Assembly (NCBI RefSeq): GCF_025567525.1 | Contig: NZ_JAOQJY010000003.1 | Span: 165,105 to 229,104 of the forward strand | DNA from: Gallintestinimicrobium propionicum | GTDB taxonomy: Bacteria; Bacillota; Clostridia; Lachnospirales; Lachnospiraceae | DNA length: 64,000 bases | Direction of reading: 5' to 3' | Shown here: piece by piece, positions 57,212-64,000 of the stretch | How positions within the stretch are numbered: position 1 is the stretch's first letter | Layout: the number at the start of each line of letters is the position of its first letter | Made by a program: the position numbers and the translations under genes | Notes under the pieces: model-generated | Told to the model about the DNA's origin: nothing | Seen by the model: only the letters and a program-made list of their open reading frames with translations | Database searches by the model: none

Positions 57212-58132
57212 TTACGGCAGAATGTGTCCGGCAGCAAGATAGAGACGATACCATTCCTCACGGGTTAGCGTAATATCGCAGGCGGCGCAGATCTCGCGGA
57301 AGCGGGAGGGCTTTGTCGTGCCGGCGATCAGCTGCATGTGTGCAGGGTGACGCAGAATCCATGCAGCTGCAATTGTTGTCGGAGTCGTGCGGTATTTGTC
57401 TGCAATTTCCTCCAGACAGTGGTTCAATTCGGGATACTTGTCGCTGCCGATGAAAACGCCTTCAAAAAAGCCGTACTGGAACGGTGACCAGGTCTGGATG
57501 GTGATATCGTTGAGACGGCAGAAATCGAGAATGCTGTCGTCGCGGTCAATTGCACCGGCGGTTGTCATGTTGACTTCCATGCCGCTCTGGATCATGGAGG
57601 AGTTGGGCAGGGAAAACTGCAGCTGGTCGGTTACGAGGGGCTGGCTGATATATTTCTGCAGCAGCCTGATCTGGCTTGATTTGTGGTTGGAAACACCGAA
57701 GTTGCGGACCTTGCCGCTTTGCTGCAGCTGGTTGAAGGCTTCTGCCACTTCTTCCGGCTCCATCAGGGCATCCGGACGGTGCAGGACAAGCACATCCAGA
57801 TAGTCAGTGCGCAGACGTTTCAGAATGCCGTCTACAGAAGATAAAATGTGTTCTTTGGAAAAATCATACATAACGCCGGAAACAATGCCGCATTTGGACT
57901 GCAGAAGGATCTTGTCGCGGATAGAGGGGGACATGTGGATCGCGTCTGCAAACGCTTCCTCGCAGGTGCCCTGACCGTAGATGTCGGCGTGTTCGAAAAA
58001 GTTGCAGCCAAGCTCCAGCGCCGTTGCAACGAGTTCCTCGGCTTCTTTAGCGGAAACGTCGCGGATGCGCATGCAGCCGAGGGCAACGGAAGGGACTGTC
58101 AGTCCACTTTTTCCAAGTTGAATATATTTCAT
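57212..58132 (-). CDS. aldo/keto reductase
   Basis: A 306-residue NADPH-type oxidoreductase of the YdhF-like branch. Tetrad residues are seen in EHADIYG (Asp, Tyr), LLQSKCG (Lys) and VLHRPD (His). The cofactor-binding C-terminal motif is AGTTKPSRFREI. The start at 58132 has GGAGG upstream. It lies 44 bp before the GlpA-like gene and could be co-transcribed with it. The substrate is unknown. Confidence 0.9.
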   Translation of the reverse strand: MKYIQLGKSGLTVPSVALGCMRIRDVSAKEAEELVATALELGCNFFEHADIYGQGTCEEAFADAIHMSPSIRDKILLQSKCGIVSGVMYDFSKEHILSSVDGILKRLRTDYLDVLVLHRPDALMEPEEVAEAFNQLQQSGKVRNFGVSNHKSSQIRLLQKYISQPLVTDQLQFSLPNSSMIQSGMEVNMTTAGAIDRDDSILDFCRLNDITIQTWSPFQYGFFEGVFIGSDKYPELNHCLEEIADKYRTTPTTIAAAWILRHPAHMQLIAGTTKPSRFREICAACDITLTREEWYRLYLAAGHILP

Positions 58133-58279
58133 ATACCTATACCTCCACCGGGTAAATTTCACTGCTTTCAGTATACCTCATAAGACGGGAAAAGGAAAGA
58201 AAAAGAGATGTCCGGAAGCGTTCAAAAAACGATACCAGAAGAGAAAATTTTGTGTATAGAGAGGGAGCTTCCTGCACGC

Positions 58280-58316
58280 AAAAACCGGCGGAGATTTTTC
58301 AAAAATCTCCGCCGGC
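58280..58316 (-). terminator. terminator of ftsH
   Basis: CCGGCGGAGATTTTT pairs with AAAAATCTCCGCCGG almost without a loop, followed on the minus strand by TTTTTG. It lies 47 bp past the ftsH stop. Confidence 0.85.
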
Positions 58317-58362
58317 TGAAAAAGCCAGGTGTAAAGCAGCCGGTGGCGGTTGCCGTTGTCGG

Positions 58363-60240
58363 TCAGTTGCCGGAAGCTGCGGGATCCGCCGCTGCGAGCT
58401 CAGGCTTGCGCATCAGAATCGTCATAAATTCTTCGCCTGTAATCGTTTCATGCTCGTACAGGTATTTAGCGATTTCATGAAGCTTGGGCAGGTTGTCCTG
58501 CAGAAGCTGGATCGCTTTCTGGTGCTGCGTTTTTACAAGGTCGACGGTCAGGGTATCGATCTGGGTCTGTGTCTCGGGTGAGCAGGAAAGGGAGGAATCG
58601 CCGCCCAGATACTGGTTTGCAACGGTTTCCATTGCAACCATATCGAAAGTATCGCTCATGCCGTAGCGGGTGATCATTGCACGGGCGAGCTTGGTTGCCT
58701 GCTCGATATCGTTGGAGGCACCAGTTGTGATGGAGTGGAAGATGATTTCTTCTGCTGCGCGGCCGCCGGTCAGCGTTGCAATCTTATTTGCCATTTCTTC
58801 TTTGGACATCAGGAAACGTTCGCCTTCCTCGACCTGCATGGTATAACCAAGCGCACCGCTGGTACGGGGAATGATCGTGATCTTGTGTACCGGTGCGGAG
58901 TTCGTCTGCAGGGCGGCGACAAGGGCATGACCGACTTCATGATAGGAAACGATCAGTTTTTCTTTTTCGGAGAGCACGCGGCTCTTTTTCTGGTAGCCTG
59001 CGATAACAACCTCGATGCTTTCTTCGAGGTCTGCCTGTGTTGCAAAACGACGACCGTCGCGGACTGCACGCAGAGCAGCTTCGTTGACGATGTTGGCGAG
59101 TTCAGCGCCGGAGGCACCGGAAGCAGCTTTTGCGATTTCATGGAAGTTTACATTATCTGCAATCTTGATCTTACGGGCATGTACCTTCAGGATATCTTCG
59201 CGGCCCTGTAAGTCAGGCAGTTCAACCGGAATTCGGCGGTCGAAACGCCCGGGTCTGGTCAGCGCAGGATCCAGGGAATCCGGGCGGTTCGTCGCTGCCA
59301 GGATGACAACGCCTTTGGAACCATCGAAACCGTCCATTTCTGTCAGCAGCTGGTTTAAGGTCTGTTCCCGCTCATCGTTGCCGCTGATCTGTCCATCACG
59401 CTTTTTACCAATTGTATCGATCTCATCGATGAAGACGATACAGGGAGCCTTTTCACTCGCCTGTTTGAACAGGTCACGTACCTTGGCTGCGCCCATGCCG
59501 ACGAACATTTCCACGAATTCAGAACCGGAAATGGAGAAGAAGGGAACGTCCGCTTCACCAGCGACTGCCTTGGCAAGCAGGGTTTTACCGGTTCCGGGAG
59601 GGCCTACGAGCAGTGCGCCTTTGGGCATTGTTGCGCCGATTGCACGGTATTTTTCAGGGTTATGCAAAAAGTCTACGATTTCGGTCAGAAGCTCTTTTGC
59701 CTCATCTTCACCTGCTACATCAGAAAACTTGATGCCGGTGGAGGATTTGACATAAACCTTGGCGTTGCTCTTGCCGAACGACATCGCGCCGCCGGGACCT
59801 CCGGTCATGCTGTTGGTCATCTTTTTAAAGAGCAGCTGGCCTAAAAAGATGAAAATAATAGTAGGCAGGATAAAACCGATCAGCATATTCATCAGAGGGG
59901 ACTGCTGAGTCGGAATCTCGCTGGTCAGATCCGCACCGGAGGAAGTGATCTTATCGATCAATTCGCTGTCGGTGTTGATCAGACCGGTCTTGCAGACCTG
60001 AGTTTTGCCATCCTGTTTGAGGGTGTAATAAATGATAGAATCCTGAACGTCGAACTGGACCTCCTGAATCTGTTTGCTGTCGATACCTTTTAAAAAGTCA
60101 CTGTAGGTCGTTTCCCTGATGCTTCGTTCCATGATCCCCGGAAGAACAAAAATATTAAGCAGGAACATAACGATCAGAGCGACGACGGCATACGTGGCAA
60201 GCACTTGTTTTGGTTTTTTGTCATCGGGATTGGTTGTCAT
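58363..60240 (-). CDS. ftsH: ATP-dependent zinc metalloprotease FtsH
   Basis: A 625-residue membrane-bound AAA protease that degrades membrane and regulatory proteins. Membrane segments are at about 14-35 and 117-138, with a short extracytoplasmic domain between. The AAA domain has Walker A GPPGTGKT (213-220), Walker B IVFIDEID (268-275) and the second region of homology ending in RPGRFDR. The protease zinc motif is HEVGH at 434-438, a common variant of HEAGH. The C-terminus is short. The start at 60240 has GGAG; the ATG at 60252 overlaps that site. It is a single-gene unit. Confidence 0.95.
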   Translation of the reverse strand: MTTNPDDKKPKQVLATYAVVALIVMFLLNIFVLPGIMERSIRETTYSDFLKGIDSKQIQEVQFDVQDSIIYYTLKQDGKTQVCKTGLINTDSELIDKITSSGADLTSEIPTQQSPLMNMLIGFILPTIIFIFLGQLLFKKMTNSMTGGPGGAMSFGKSNAKVYVKSSTGIKFSDVAGEDEAKELLTEIVDFLHNPEKYRAIGATMPKGALLVGPPGTGKTLLAKAVAGEADVPFFSISGSEFVEMFVGMGAAKVRDLFKQASEKAPCIVFIDEIDTIGKKRDGQISGNDEREQTLNQLLTEMDGFDGSKGVVILAATNRPDSLDPALTRPGRFDRRIPVELPDLQGREDILKVHARKIKIADNVNFHEIAKAASGASGAELANIVNEAALRAVRDGRRFATQADLEESIEVVIAGYQKKSRVLSEKEKLIVSYHEVGHALVAALQTNSAPVHKITIIPRTSGALGYTMQVEEGERFLMSKEEMANKIATLTGGRAAEEIIFHSITTGASNDIEQATKLARAMITRYGMSDTFDMVAMETVANQYLGGDSSLSCSPETQTQIDTLTVDLVKTQHQKAIQLLQDNLPKLHEIAKYLYEHETITGEEFMTILMRKPELAAADPAASGN

Positions 60241-60455
60241 AGGTGTCTCCATTCTGTGCGCTGTCTGCACGGCACGGACATGTCGGGATGTCCGGGAAAA
60301 ATAGTGTCTTAAAAACGTTTCAGATTAAGTTTATTATGCGTCCGGCCTGGGAAATTTACAAGAAAAGAATTGAAAAGAAATTCTAAAAGAAATATAAACT
60401 GAAAAGGAATCGGAGAGGGTATCATGTTCTTATGTGCATCTGAAAACAGGAGAAC

Positions 60456-60500
60456 AAAAAAACACCGTCCCCGAAAGTCAAGCTTTCAAAAACAGTGTTT
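60456..60500 (-). terminator. terminator of the tRNA-Lys gene
   Basis: On the minus strand AAACAC pairs with GTGTTT, enclosing GAAAG/CTTTC, and is followed by seven T. It begins six bases past the tRNA 3' end. Confidence 0.65.
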
Positions 60501-60505
60501 CTTAG

Positions 60506-60578
60506 TGCACCGCCAGGGGCTCGAACCCTGGACACCCTGATTAAGAGTCAGGTGCTCTACCAACTGAGCTAGCGGTGC
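60506..60578 (-). tRNA. tRNA-Lys (anticodon CTT)
   Basis: The minus strand folds into a full cloverleaf. The acceptor stem GCACCGC pairs with GCGGTGC, the D arm is GCTC...GAGC, the anticodon stem CCTGA/TCAGG holds loop CTCTTAA, and the T arm CAGGG-TTCGAGC-CCCTG is canonical. The anticodon CTT reads AAG. CCA is not encoded; discriminator base A. Confidence 0.95.
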
Positions 60579-60964
60579 ATTTTCTTTTGTTTCGCTGAAT
60601 CTCTGTATCGCTCAGCGACAAGATATATTATATGGCATGGATCGAGTTTTGACAAGTGTTTTTTGAAGAAAATTTAAGAAAAATATGCATAAAAAATGAA
60701 ATATAAAAACGAGGTAATGCAGCAAAATAAATAAATAAGTCGAAAAAACGATAGACACGAATATGAAAAAAAGAATATAACAGGAAATAACTATAAAAAT
60801 CAGAAAAGGCAGAAAATTTAAAACGGGTCAAAAATTGGAATGATTGCCGTGCTTTTTTGCAAAACGCTTTTCCTGGTGGCGGCTTTGGAACGGATATGGT
60901 AGAATAAACTGAATTGCGCATGCGAGGCAGAATCTTAGATTCTTATCTGCCAAATGGAGACAAA
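60579..60964. other. AT-rich intergenic region without a supported gene
   Basis: The stretch 60640-60840 is very AT-rich, with purine-rich runs on the plus strand. A 97-codon minus-strand frame over it is low-complexity Phe/Ser/Tyr and has no ribosome site. The right end should contain the rdgB promoter, but I cannot place boxes with confidence. Confidence 0.6.
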
Positions 60965-61612
60965 ATGCAAAAGAAAACAACAACGTTGATTTATGGAACA
61001 GGGAACGCCGGGAAGCTCGATTTGATGCGCCATTACCTGAGCACGCTGCAGGAGATTCGCCTGCTCGGTTTAAAGGATTTGCCATTTTGCTGGGGAGAGA
61101 TAGAAGAATGTGGGAAGGACCCGCTGGAGAATGCGCGGCAGAAAGCCCTCGCATATTACCGAATCTGCGGGCAGCCGGTTTTTTCACAGGATAGCGGTCT
61201 TTATATAGAAGGACTGCCCAAGGAGCGTCAGCCGGGCGTGCATGTACGGCGGGTAAACGGTGTCAACCTGACGGATGAGCAGATGCGGAAATATTATAAG
61301 AAGATTGCCGCAGAGCTTGGCGGGCGGTGCGTCGCACAGTATCAGAACGCGATTTGCCTGGTTTTTTCTGAGAATGAAATTTACGAAGCCAGAGGCGGTG
61401 CACTGAACTGGAAAAAATTCTGGCTGATGACAGAGGAGCGGCCACAGCGGATGGAAGGCTTTCCTCTGGATGCGATCTGTGCAGATTACCGGACAGGCAG
61501 ACACTTTTATGATGGAGAAGCTACAATGCCGGAGGAAGAGGGAGACGGCGTGCGTGATTTTTTCAGGAATGCATTAAAGCTGCACGAAATGAGGAATAAG
61601 ATTGAAAAATAA
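60965..61612 (+). CDS. rdgB: RdgB/HAM1-like non-canonical purine NTP pyrophosphatase
   Basis: A 215-residue protein of the HAM1 family, which removes ITP, dITP and XTP from nucleotide pools. The N-terminal GTGNAGKLDLM is the substrate-binding T/S-x-N-x-x-K loop. ENARQKALAYYRICGQPVFS contains the conserved Glu and DSGL. It is divergent from classical RdgB, so exact substrates are uncertain. The start at 60965 has GGAG; a longer frame from 60914 lacks one. Its last four codons lie inside the 90-bp leader repeat shared with the amino-acid transporter. Confidence 0.82.
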   Translation: MQKKTTTLIYGTGNAGKLDLMRHYLSTLQEIRLLGLKDLPFCWGEIEECGKDPLENARQKALAYYRICGQPVFSQDSGLYIEGLPKERQPGVHVRRVNGVNLTDEQMRKYYKKIAAELGGRCVAQYQNAICLVFSENEIYEARGGALNWKKFWLMTEERPQRMEGFPLDAICADYRTGRHFYDGEATMPEEEGDGVRDFFRNALKLHEMRNKIEK

Positions 61613-61690
61613 ACTTTTTTAATCGCGAGATTTGTGTCTGCGCGCACTTGACACAAACTCGACATGCGCAAAAAGCGTGCGCAGAAATGA
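61600..61690 (+). repeat. 90-bp two-hairpin leader repeat, copy 2
   Basis: Same element and same orientation relative to the following start codon as 3535-3624. The first hairpin keeps pairing by compensating or wobble changes (GATTGAAAAA/TTTTTTAATC); the second stem GAGATTTGTGTC/GACACAAACTC is conserved exactly. It overlaps the rdgB stop and ends 10 bp before the alaX start. Confidence 0.8.
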
Positions 61691-61699
61691 GCGAGAAAG

Positions 61700-62932
61700 A
61701 TGACAGAAAAATTATATGATGTGAATGCGTATCTGACAGAATTTGATGCGGCGGTCGTAAGCTGCCAGGTGTTGAAGGAAGGCACAGAGCGAGACGTGAA
61801 TGGTCAGCTGGCAGTTGGCGAAGCAGCGCGGCCGGATGCGCCACTCTGGGAGGTTGCTCTGGATCGAACCGCCTTTTATCCGGAGGGCGGCGGTCAGCCC
61901 TGCGATTTCGGTGTACTCGGCGGCGCCCGGGTGACAGATGTACAGGAAAAGGACGGCATAATTTTCCATTTGTGCAGCGCCCCGTTGGAGGTTGGAAGCT
62001 GCGTGCATGGAACCATTGACTGGGACAGAAGGCTGATGCATATGCGGGAGCATTCCGGAGAACATATCATTTCCGGTATCATCTGCCATACTCACGGCTA
62101 TTCGAATATCGGCTTCCATATGGGAAAGGACTGCGTGACGATCGATTTTTCGGGACCGCTGACGGCAGAACAGATTCAGGAGGCGGAAGACCTGGCGAAC
62201 CAGAAGGTACTGGAGAATATAGAAATTCTGGCGGAGTATCCGGACAGGGAGACCCTTGCATCACTGGATTACCGCAGTAAAAAAGAGCTGACCGGGGCGA
62301 TCCGCATCGTTACGATTCCGGGTGCGGATGTGTGCGCCTGCTGTGGAACGCATGTGAAATACACAGGCGAGGTCGGACCTATCAAGGTCATTTCTGCAGA
62401 GCATGCAAAGGGTGGAAGCCGTCTGGATATTCTGATCGGGGAAAAAGCGCTGGCAGATTATAAGTGCCGATTCGAAAACACGCAGAAAATCTCGGCATTG
62501 CTGTCTGTAAAGCCGGAGCAGACCGCGGAAGCAGCCCAAAAGCTGCTGCAGACGGTGGCTGATCTAAAACAGGAGCTCGGCGCGTTAAAGCTGCGCCTGC
62601 TGGAAGAAAAGGTGGATGCCGTAGAGACCGGAAGCAGCGCCTGCGTGCTGTTTGAGCAGGGACTGAGCACAGTGGACGTCCGTAAGCTGGCGGATAAGCT
62701 GGCACAGAAGGTCTTATTTGCAGCAGTGTTTAATGGCAGCGATACAGATGGCTATCAGTATGTGATCTGCGCATCTGACCGGGATGTTTCGGCATTTGGC
62801 AAGGCGTTCAACAAGGCACTTTGCGGGCGCGGCGGCGGGAAAAATCCAATGATTCAGGGACAGGTAAAAGCAGAGCAGAAAGCAATTTGGGAATACCTGA
62901 CAAAAGGAGGAGTTTTGCAGGATGGAAAATAA
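61700..62932 (+). CDS. alaX: alanyl-tRNA editing protein AlaX-L
   Basis: A 410-residue protein that hydrolyses mischarged tRNA-Ala. The N-terminal domain shows TAFYPEGGGQPCDFGVL. The zinc editing site is HSGEH in MREHSGEHIISG together with CACCGTHVKYTGEVG. The C-terminal half has DHHA1-like sequence (ALCGRGGGKNPMIQGQ), giving the long AlaX form. The ribosome site is weak (GAGAAAG) and lies next to the leader repeat. It overlaps the next gene by 11 bp. Confidence 0.92.
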   Translation: MTEKLYDVNAYLTEFDAAVVSCQVLKEGTERDVNGQLAVGEAARPDAPLWEVALDRTAFYPEGGGQPCDFGVLGGARVTDVQEKDGIIFHLCSAPLEVGSCVHGTIDWDRRLMHMREHSGEHIISGIICHTHGYSNIGFHMGKDCVTIDFSGPLTAEQIQEAEDLANQKVLENIEILAEYPDRETLASLDYRSKKELTGAIRIVTIPGADVCACCGTHVKYTGEVGPIKVISAEHAKGGSRLDILIGEKALADYKCRFENTQKISALLSVKPEQTAEAAQKLLQTVADLKQELGALKLRLLEEKVDAVETGSSACVLFEQGLSTVDVRKLADKLAQKVLFAAVFNGSDTDGYQYVICASDRDVSAFGKAFNKALCGRGGGKNPMIQGQVKAEQKAIWEYLTKGGVLQDGK

Positions 62933-63728
62933 AGACAGAAAGATTGTATTTTTTGATATTGACGGAACGCTGGTCGATGGACCGACCCATCAGATCCCGC
63001 AGAGTGCAGTGGAGGCGATCCGTAAACTTCGCGAAAATGGACACCTGGCATTTATCAATACGGGACGGACGTTGGTGAGCATTGAGCCGAGAATCCGCGA
63101 AATCGGATTTGACGGCCTGGTATGTGGCTGCGGAACACATATTTATTATGAAGGAGAAACGTTGTTTAGCCACAGCATTTTGCATGAAAAATGTACGGAA
63201 ATCGTATATGAGCTGCGCAGACTCGGCATCCCGACATTTTTTGAAGCGGAGGAGCATGTGTATTATGACAGCCGCTGTATGAGTCCGGAGCTTGGCAATT
63301 CGGTTTCCAATTTTAAGAGTCTGAACTGCTCTGTGCCGGACATGCCGGAGCGGCCAGAGGACAGTGATGTGGTGTTTGATAAATTTTTCTGCCTGCTTCG
63401 TCCGGATGATCCGGTGGATAAGCTGAGAAGCTTTATCGGAGACGAATTTACTGCAGTGCCTCAGGGAGAGCATTATCTGGAAATTGTTCCGACAGGCTGC
63501 AGCAAGGCGGAGGGGATCCACATTTTACAGAAAAAACTGGGAATCCCCAAGGACAACTGTTATGCCATTGGGGACTCTGAAAACGATATTCCGATGCTGG
63601 AGGCTGTGCCCCACAGCATTGCGATGGGTGTCTGCTCCAAAACGATCCTGCCGTATTGCAGCTACCGGACCAAGCCGGTTCTGGAGGACGGAATCGCGAA
63701 CGCGTTAAAGCACTACGGGCTGATTTAA
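62922..63728 (+). CDS. Cof-type HAD-IIB phosphatase
   Basis: A 268-residue cytoplasmic hydrolase. Motif I is FFDIDGTLV near residues 10-18, motif II FINTGRT, and motif IV GDSENDIPML, with the C2B cap between. Such enzymes act on sugar phosphates, flavin mononucleotide or similar small phosphates; the substrate is unknown. AGGAG lies upstream inside alaX, and the 11-bp overlap implies coupled translation. Confidence 0.92.
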   Translation: MENKDRKIVFFDIDGTLVDGPTHQIPQSAVEAIRKLRENGHLAFINTGRTLVSIEPRIREIGFDGLVCGCGTHIYYEGETLFSHSILHEKCTEIVYELRRLGIPTFFEAEEHVYYDSRCMSPELGNSVSNFKSLNCSVPDMPERPEDSDVVFDKFFCLLRPDDPVDKLRSFIGDEFTAVPQGEHYLEIVPTGCSKAEGIHILQKKLGIPKDNCYAIGDSENDIPMLEAVPHSIAMGVCSKTILPYCSYRTKPVLEDGIANALKHYGLI

Positions 63729-63830
63729 GCCGTCTACGCGGGTGCGATTGTACTGCGTGGACTGGTAACGGGTACTGGATGCCTGATACGGGATGAGATC
63801 CTCCTGTAGATTTTTAATGAAAGGATGATA

Positions 63831-63863
63831 AAAAAAGACGGGAAGAAAATCCTGTCTTTTTTT
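63831..63863. terminator. terminator after the Cof-type phosphatase gene
   Basis: AAAAAAGAC-g-GGA pairs with TCC-t-GTCTTTTTTT, about 100 bp past the stop. The region 63729-63830 shows no gene. Confidence 0.75.
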
Positions 63864-63881
63864 GTTCTGAGTGCTTATAGG

Positions 63882-64000
63882 TTCATAAATAAAACCCTTT
63901 CGTTTGCCATAGGCTCCTCCCACTACCTTTAGGTGGTGGGAGGAGCCTTGTAAATCTTTAATCGTTAACCCTGATTCTCAATATATTTTTGTATGGTAGT
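63882..64000 (-). mobile_element. end of a second IS200/IS605 copy, truncated by the window
   Basis: From 63882 the sequence is the reverse complement of 39402 downward: TTCAT boundary, about 30 bp of shared end, hairpin GGCTCCTCCCAC/GTGGGAGGAGCC (63912-63947, with loop differences) and the tnpA 3' end. It is inverted relative to the copy at 37562-39397. Confidence 0.9.
63965..64000 (-). CDS. tnpA: tnpA, last 11 codons (second IS copy, partial)
   Basis: Reads TTIQKYIENQG and stop on the minus strand, identical to the end of the TnpA at 38915-39319, including its catalytic Tyr. The rest is outside the window. Confidence 0.85.
   Translation of the reverse strand, partial: TTIQKYIENQG

Noticed and set aside
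60628..60921. 97-codon minus-strand frame
   Set aside because: Low-complexity Phe/Tyr/Ser sequence from AT-rich DNA, without a ribosome site.

Overview
The window is 64 kb of a Firmicutes chromosome, most probably a gut Lachnospiraceae (Clostridia). The evidence is the AGGAGG-type ribosome sites, lipoprotein-anchored ABC binding proteins, several LacI-controlled sugar transporters, the glycoside hydrolase repertoire (GH3, GH13, GH31, GH36, GH94) and moderate GC content. It is assembled draft sequence: there is a 292-base run of N at 50615-50906 and a single N at 37971 inside an insertion sequence.

Layout. (1) 1-3.6 kb, minus strand: the 5' part of a type I pullulanase, then an amino-acid ABC transporter. 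(2) 3.6-8.7 kb, plus strand: pstSCAB-phoU behind a likely PhoP box. (3) 8.7-16.3 kb: an HtrA protease, a CorC/HlyC-type membrane protein with a long structured leader, a copper ATPase with a CopZ-like domain fused in frame, a divergent HxlR regulator, and DegV. (4) 16.4-17.4 kb: an Rpn-type nuclease between two copies of the degV promoter. (5) 18-36.4 kb, minus strand: a carbohydrate island with GH3, amylosucrase-like GH13, GH36 and GH13_31 enzymes, two complete sugar ABC transporters and two LacI regulators. It also holds a duplicated 166-168-bp structured element (30077-30420) and a 77-bp hairpin (31572-31648). (6) 36.4-40.4 kb: a deletion scar joining an AraC fragment to a permease fragment, an IS200/IS605-type element, and a PfkB sugar kinase. 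(7) 40.5-52.1 kb: cellobiose phosphorylase divergent from a LacI regulator, then a third sugar ABC transporter, an alpha-xylosidase and acetate kinase. (8) 52.1-60.3 kb: a YgjP-like metallopeptidase, a four-gene glycerol-3-phosphate oxidation-type operon, an aldo/keto reductase and FtsH. (9) 60.5-64 kb: tRNA-Lys, an RdgB-like pyrophosphatase, AlaX, a Cof-type HAD phosphatase, and the end of a second IS copy in inverted orientation.

How it fits together. The carbohydrate modules import oligosaccharides and cut them in the cytoplasm by hydrolysis or phosphorolysis, with acetate kinase at the energy-yielding end. Promoter and operator pairs can be read for two of the three LacI genes: a 17-bp site over the -35 boxes of lacI-1 and its ABC operon, and a CGTTTAA-N5-TCGTTTA site after both divergent promoters of the cellobiose module. 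A third transporter has a 12-bp iterated palindrome array.

The least explained features are RNA-like or repeat-like: the duplicated three-stem element at 30077-30420, a 90-bp two-hairpin leader found directly before two amino-acid-related genes (3535-3624 and 61600-61690), a 44-bp palindrome found twice, three 47-bp tandem hairpins, and a 275-nt leader before the CorC-like gene.
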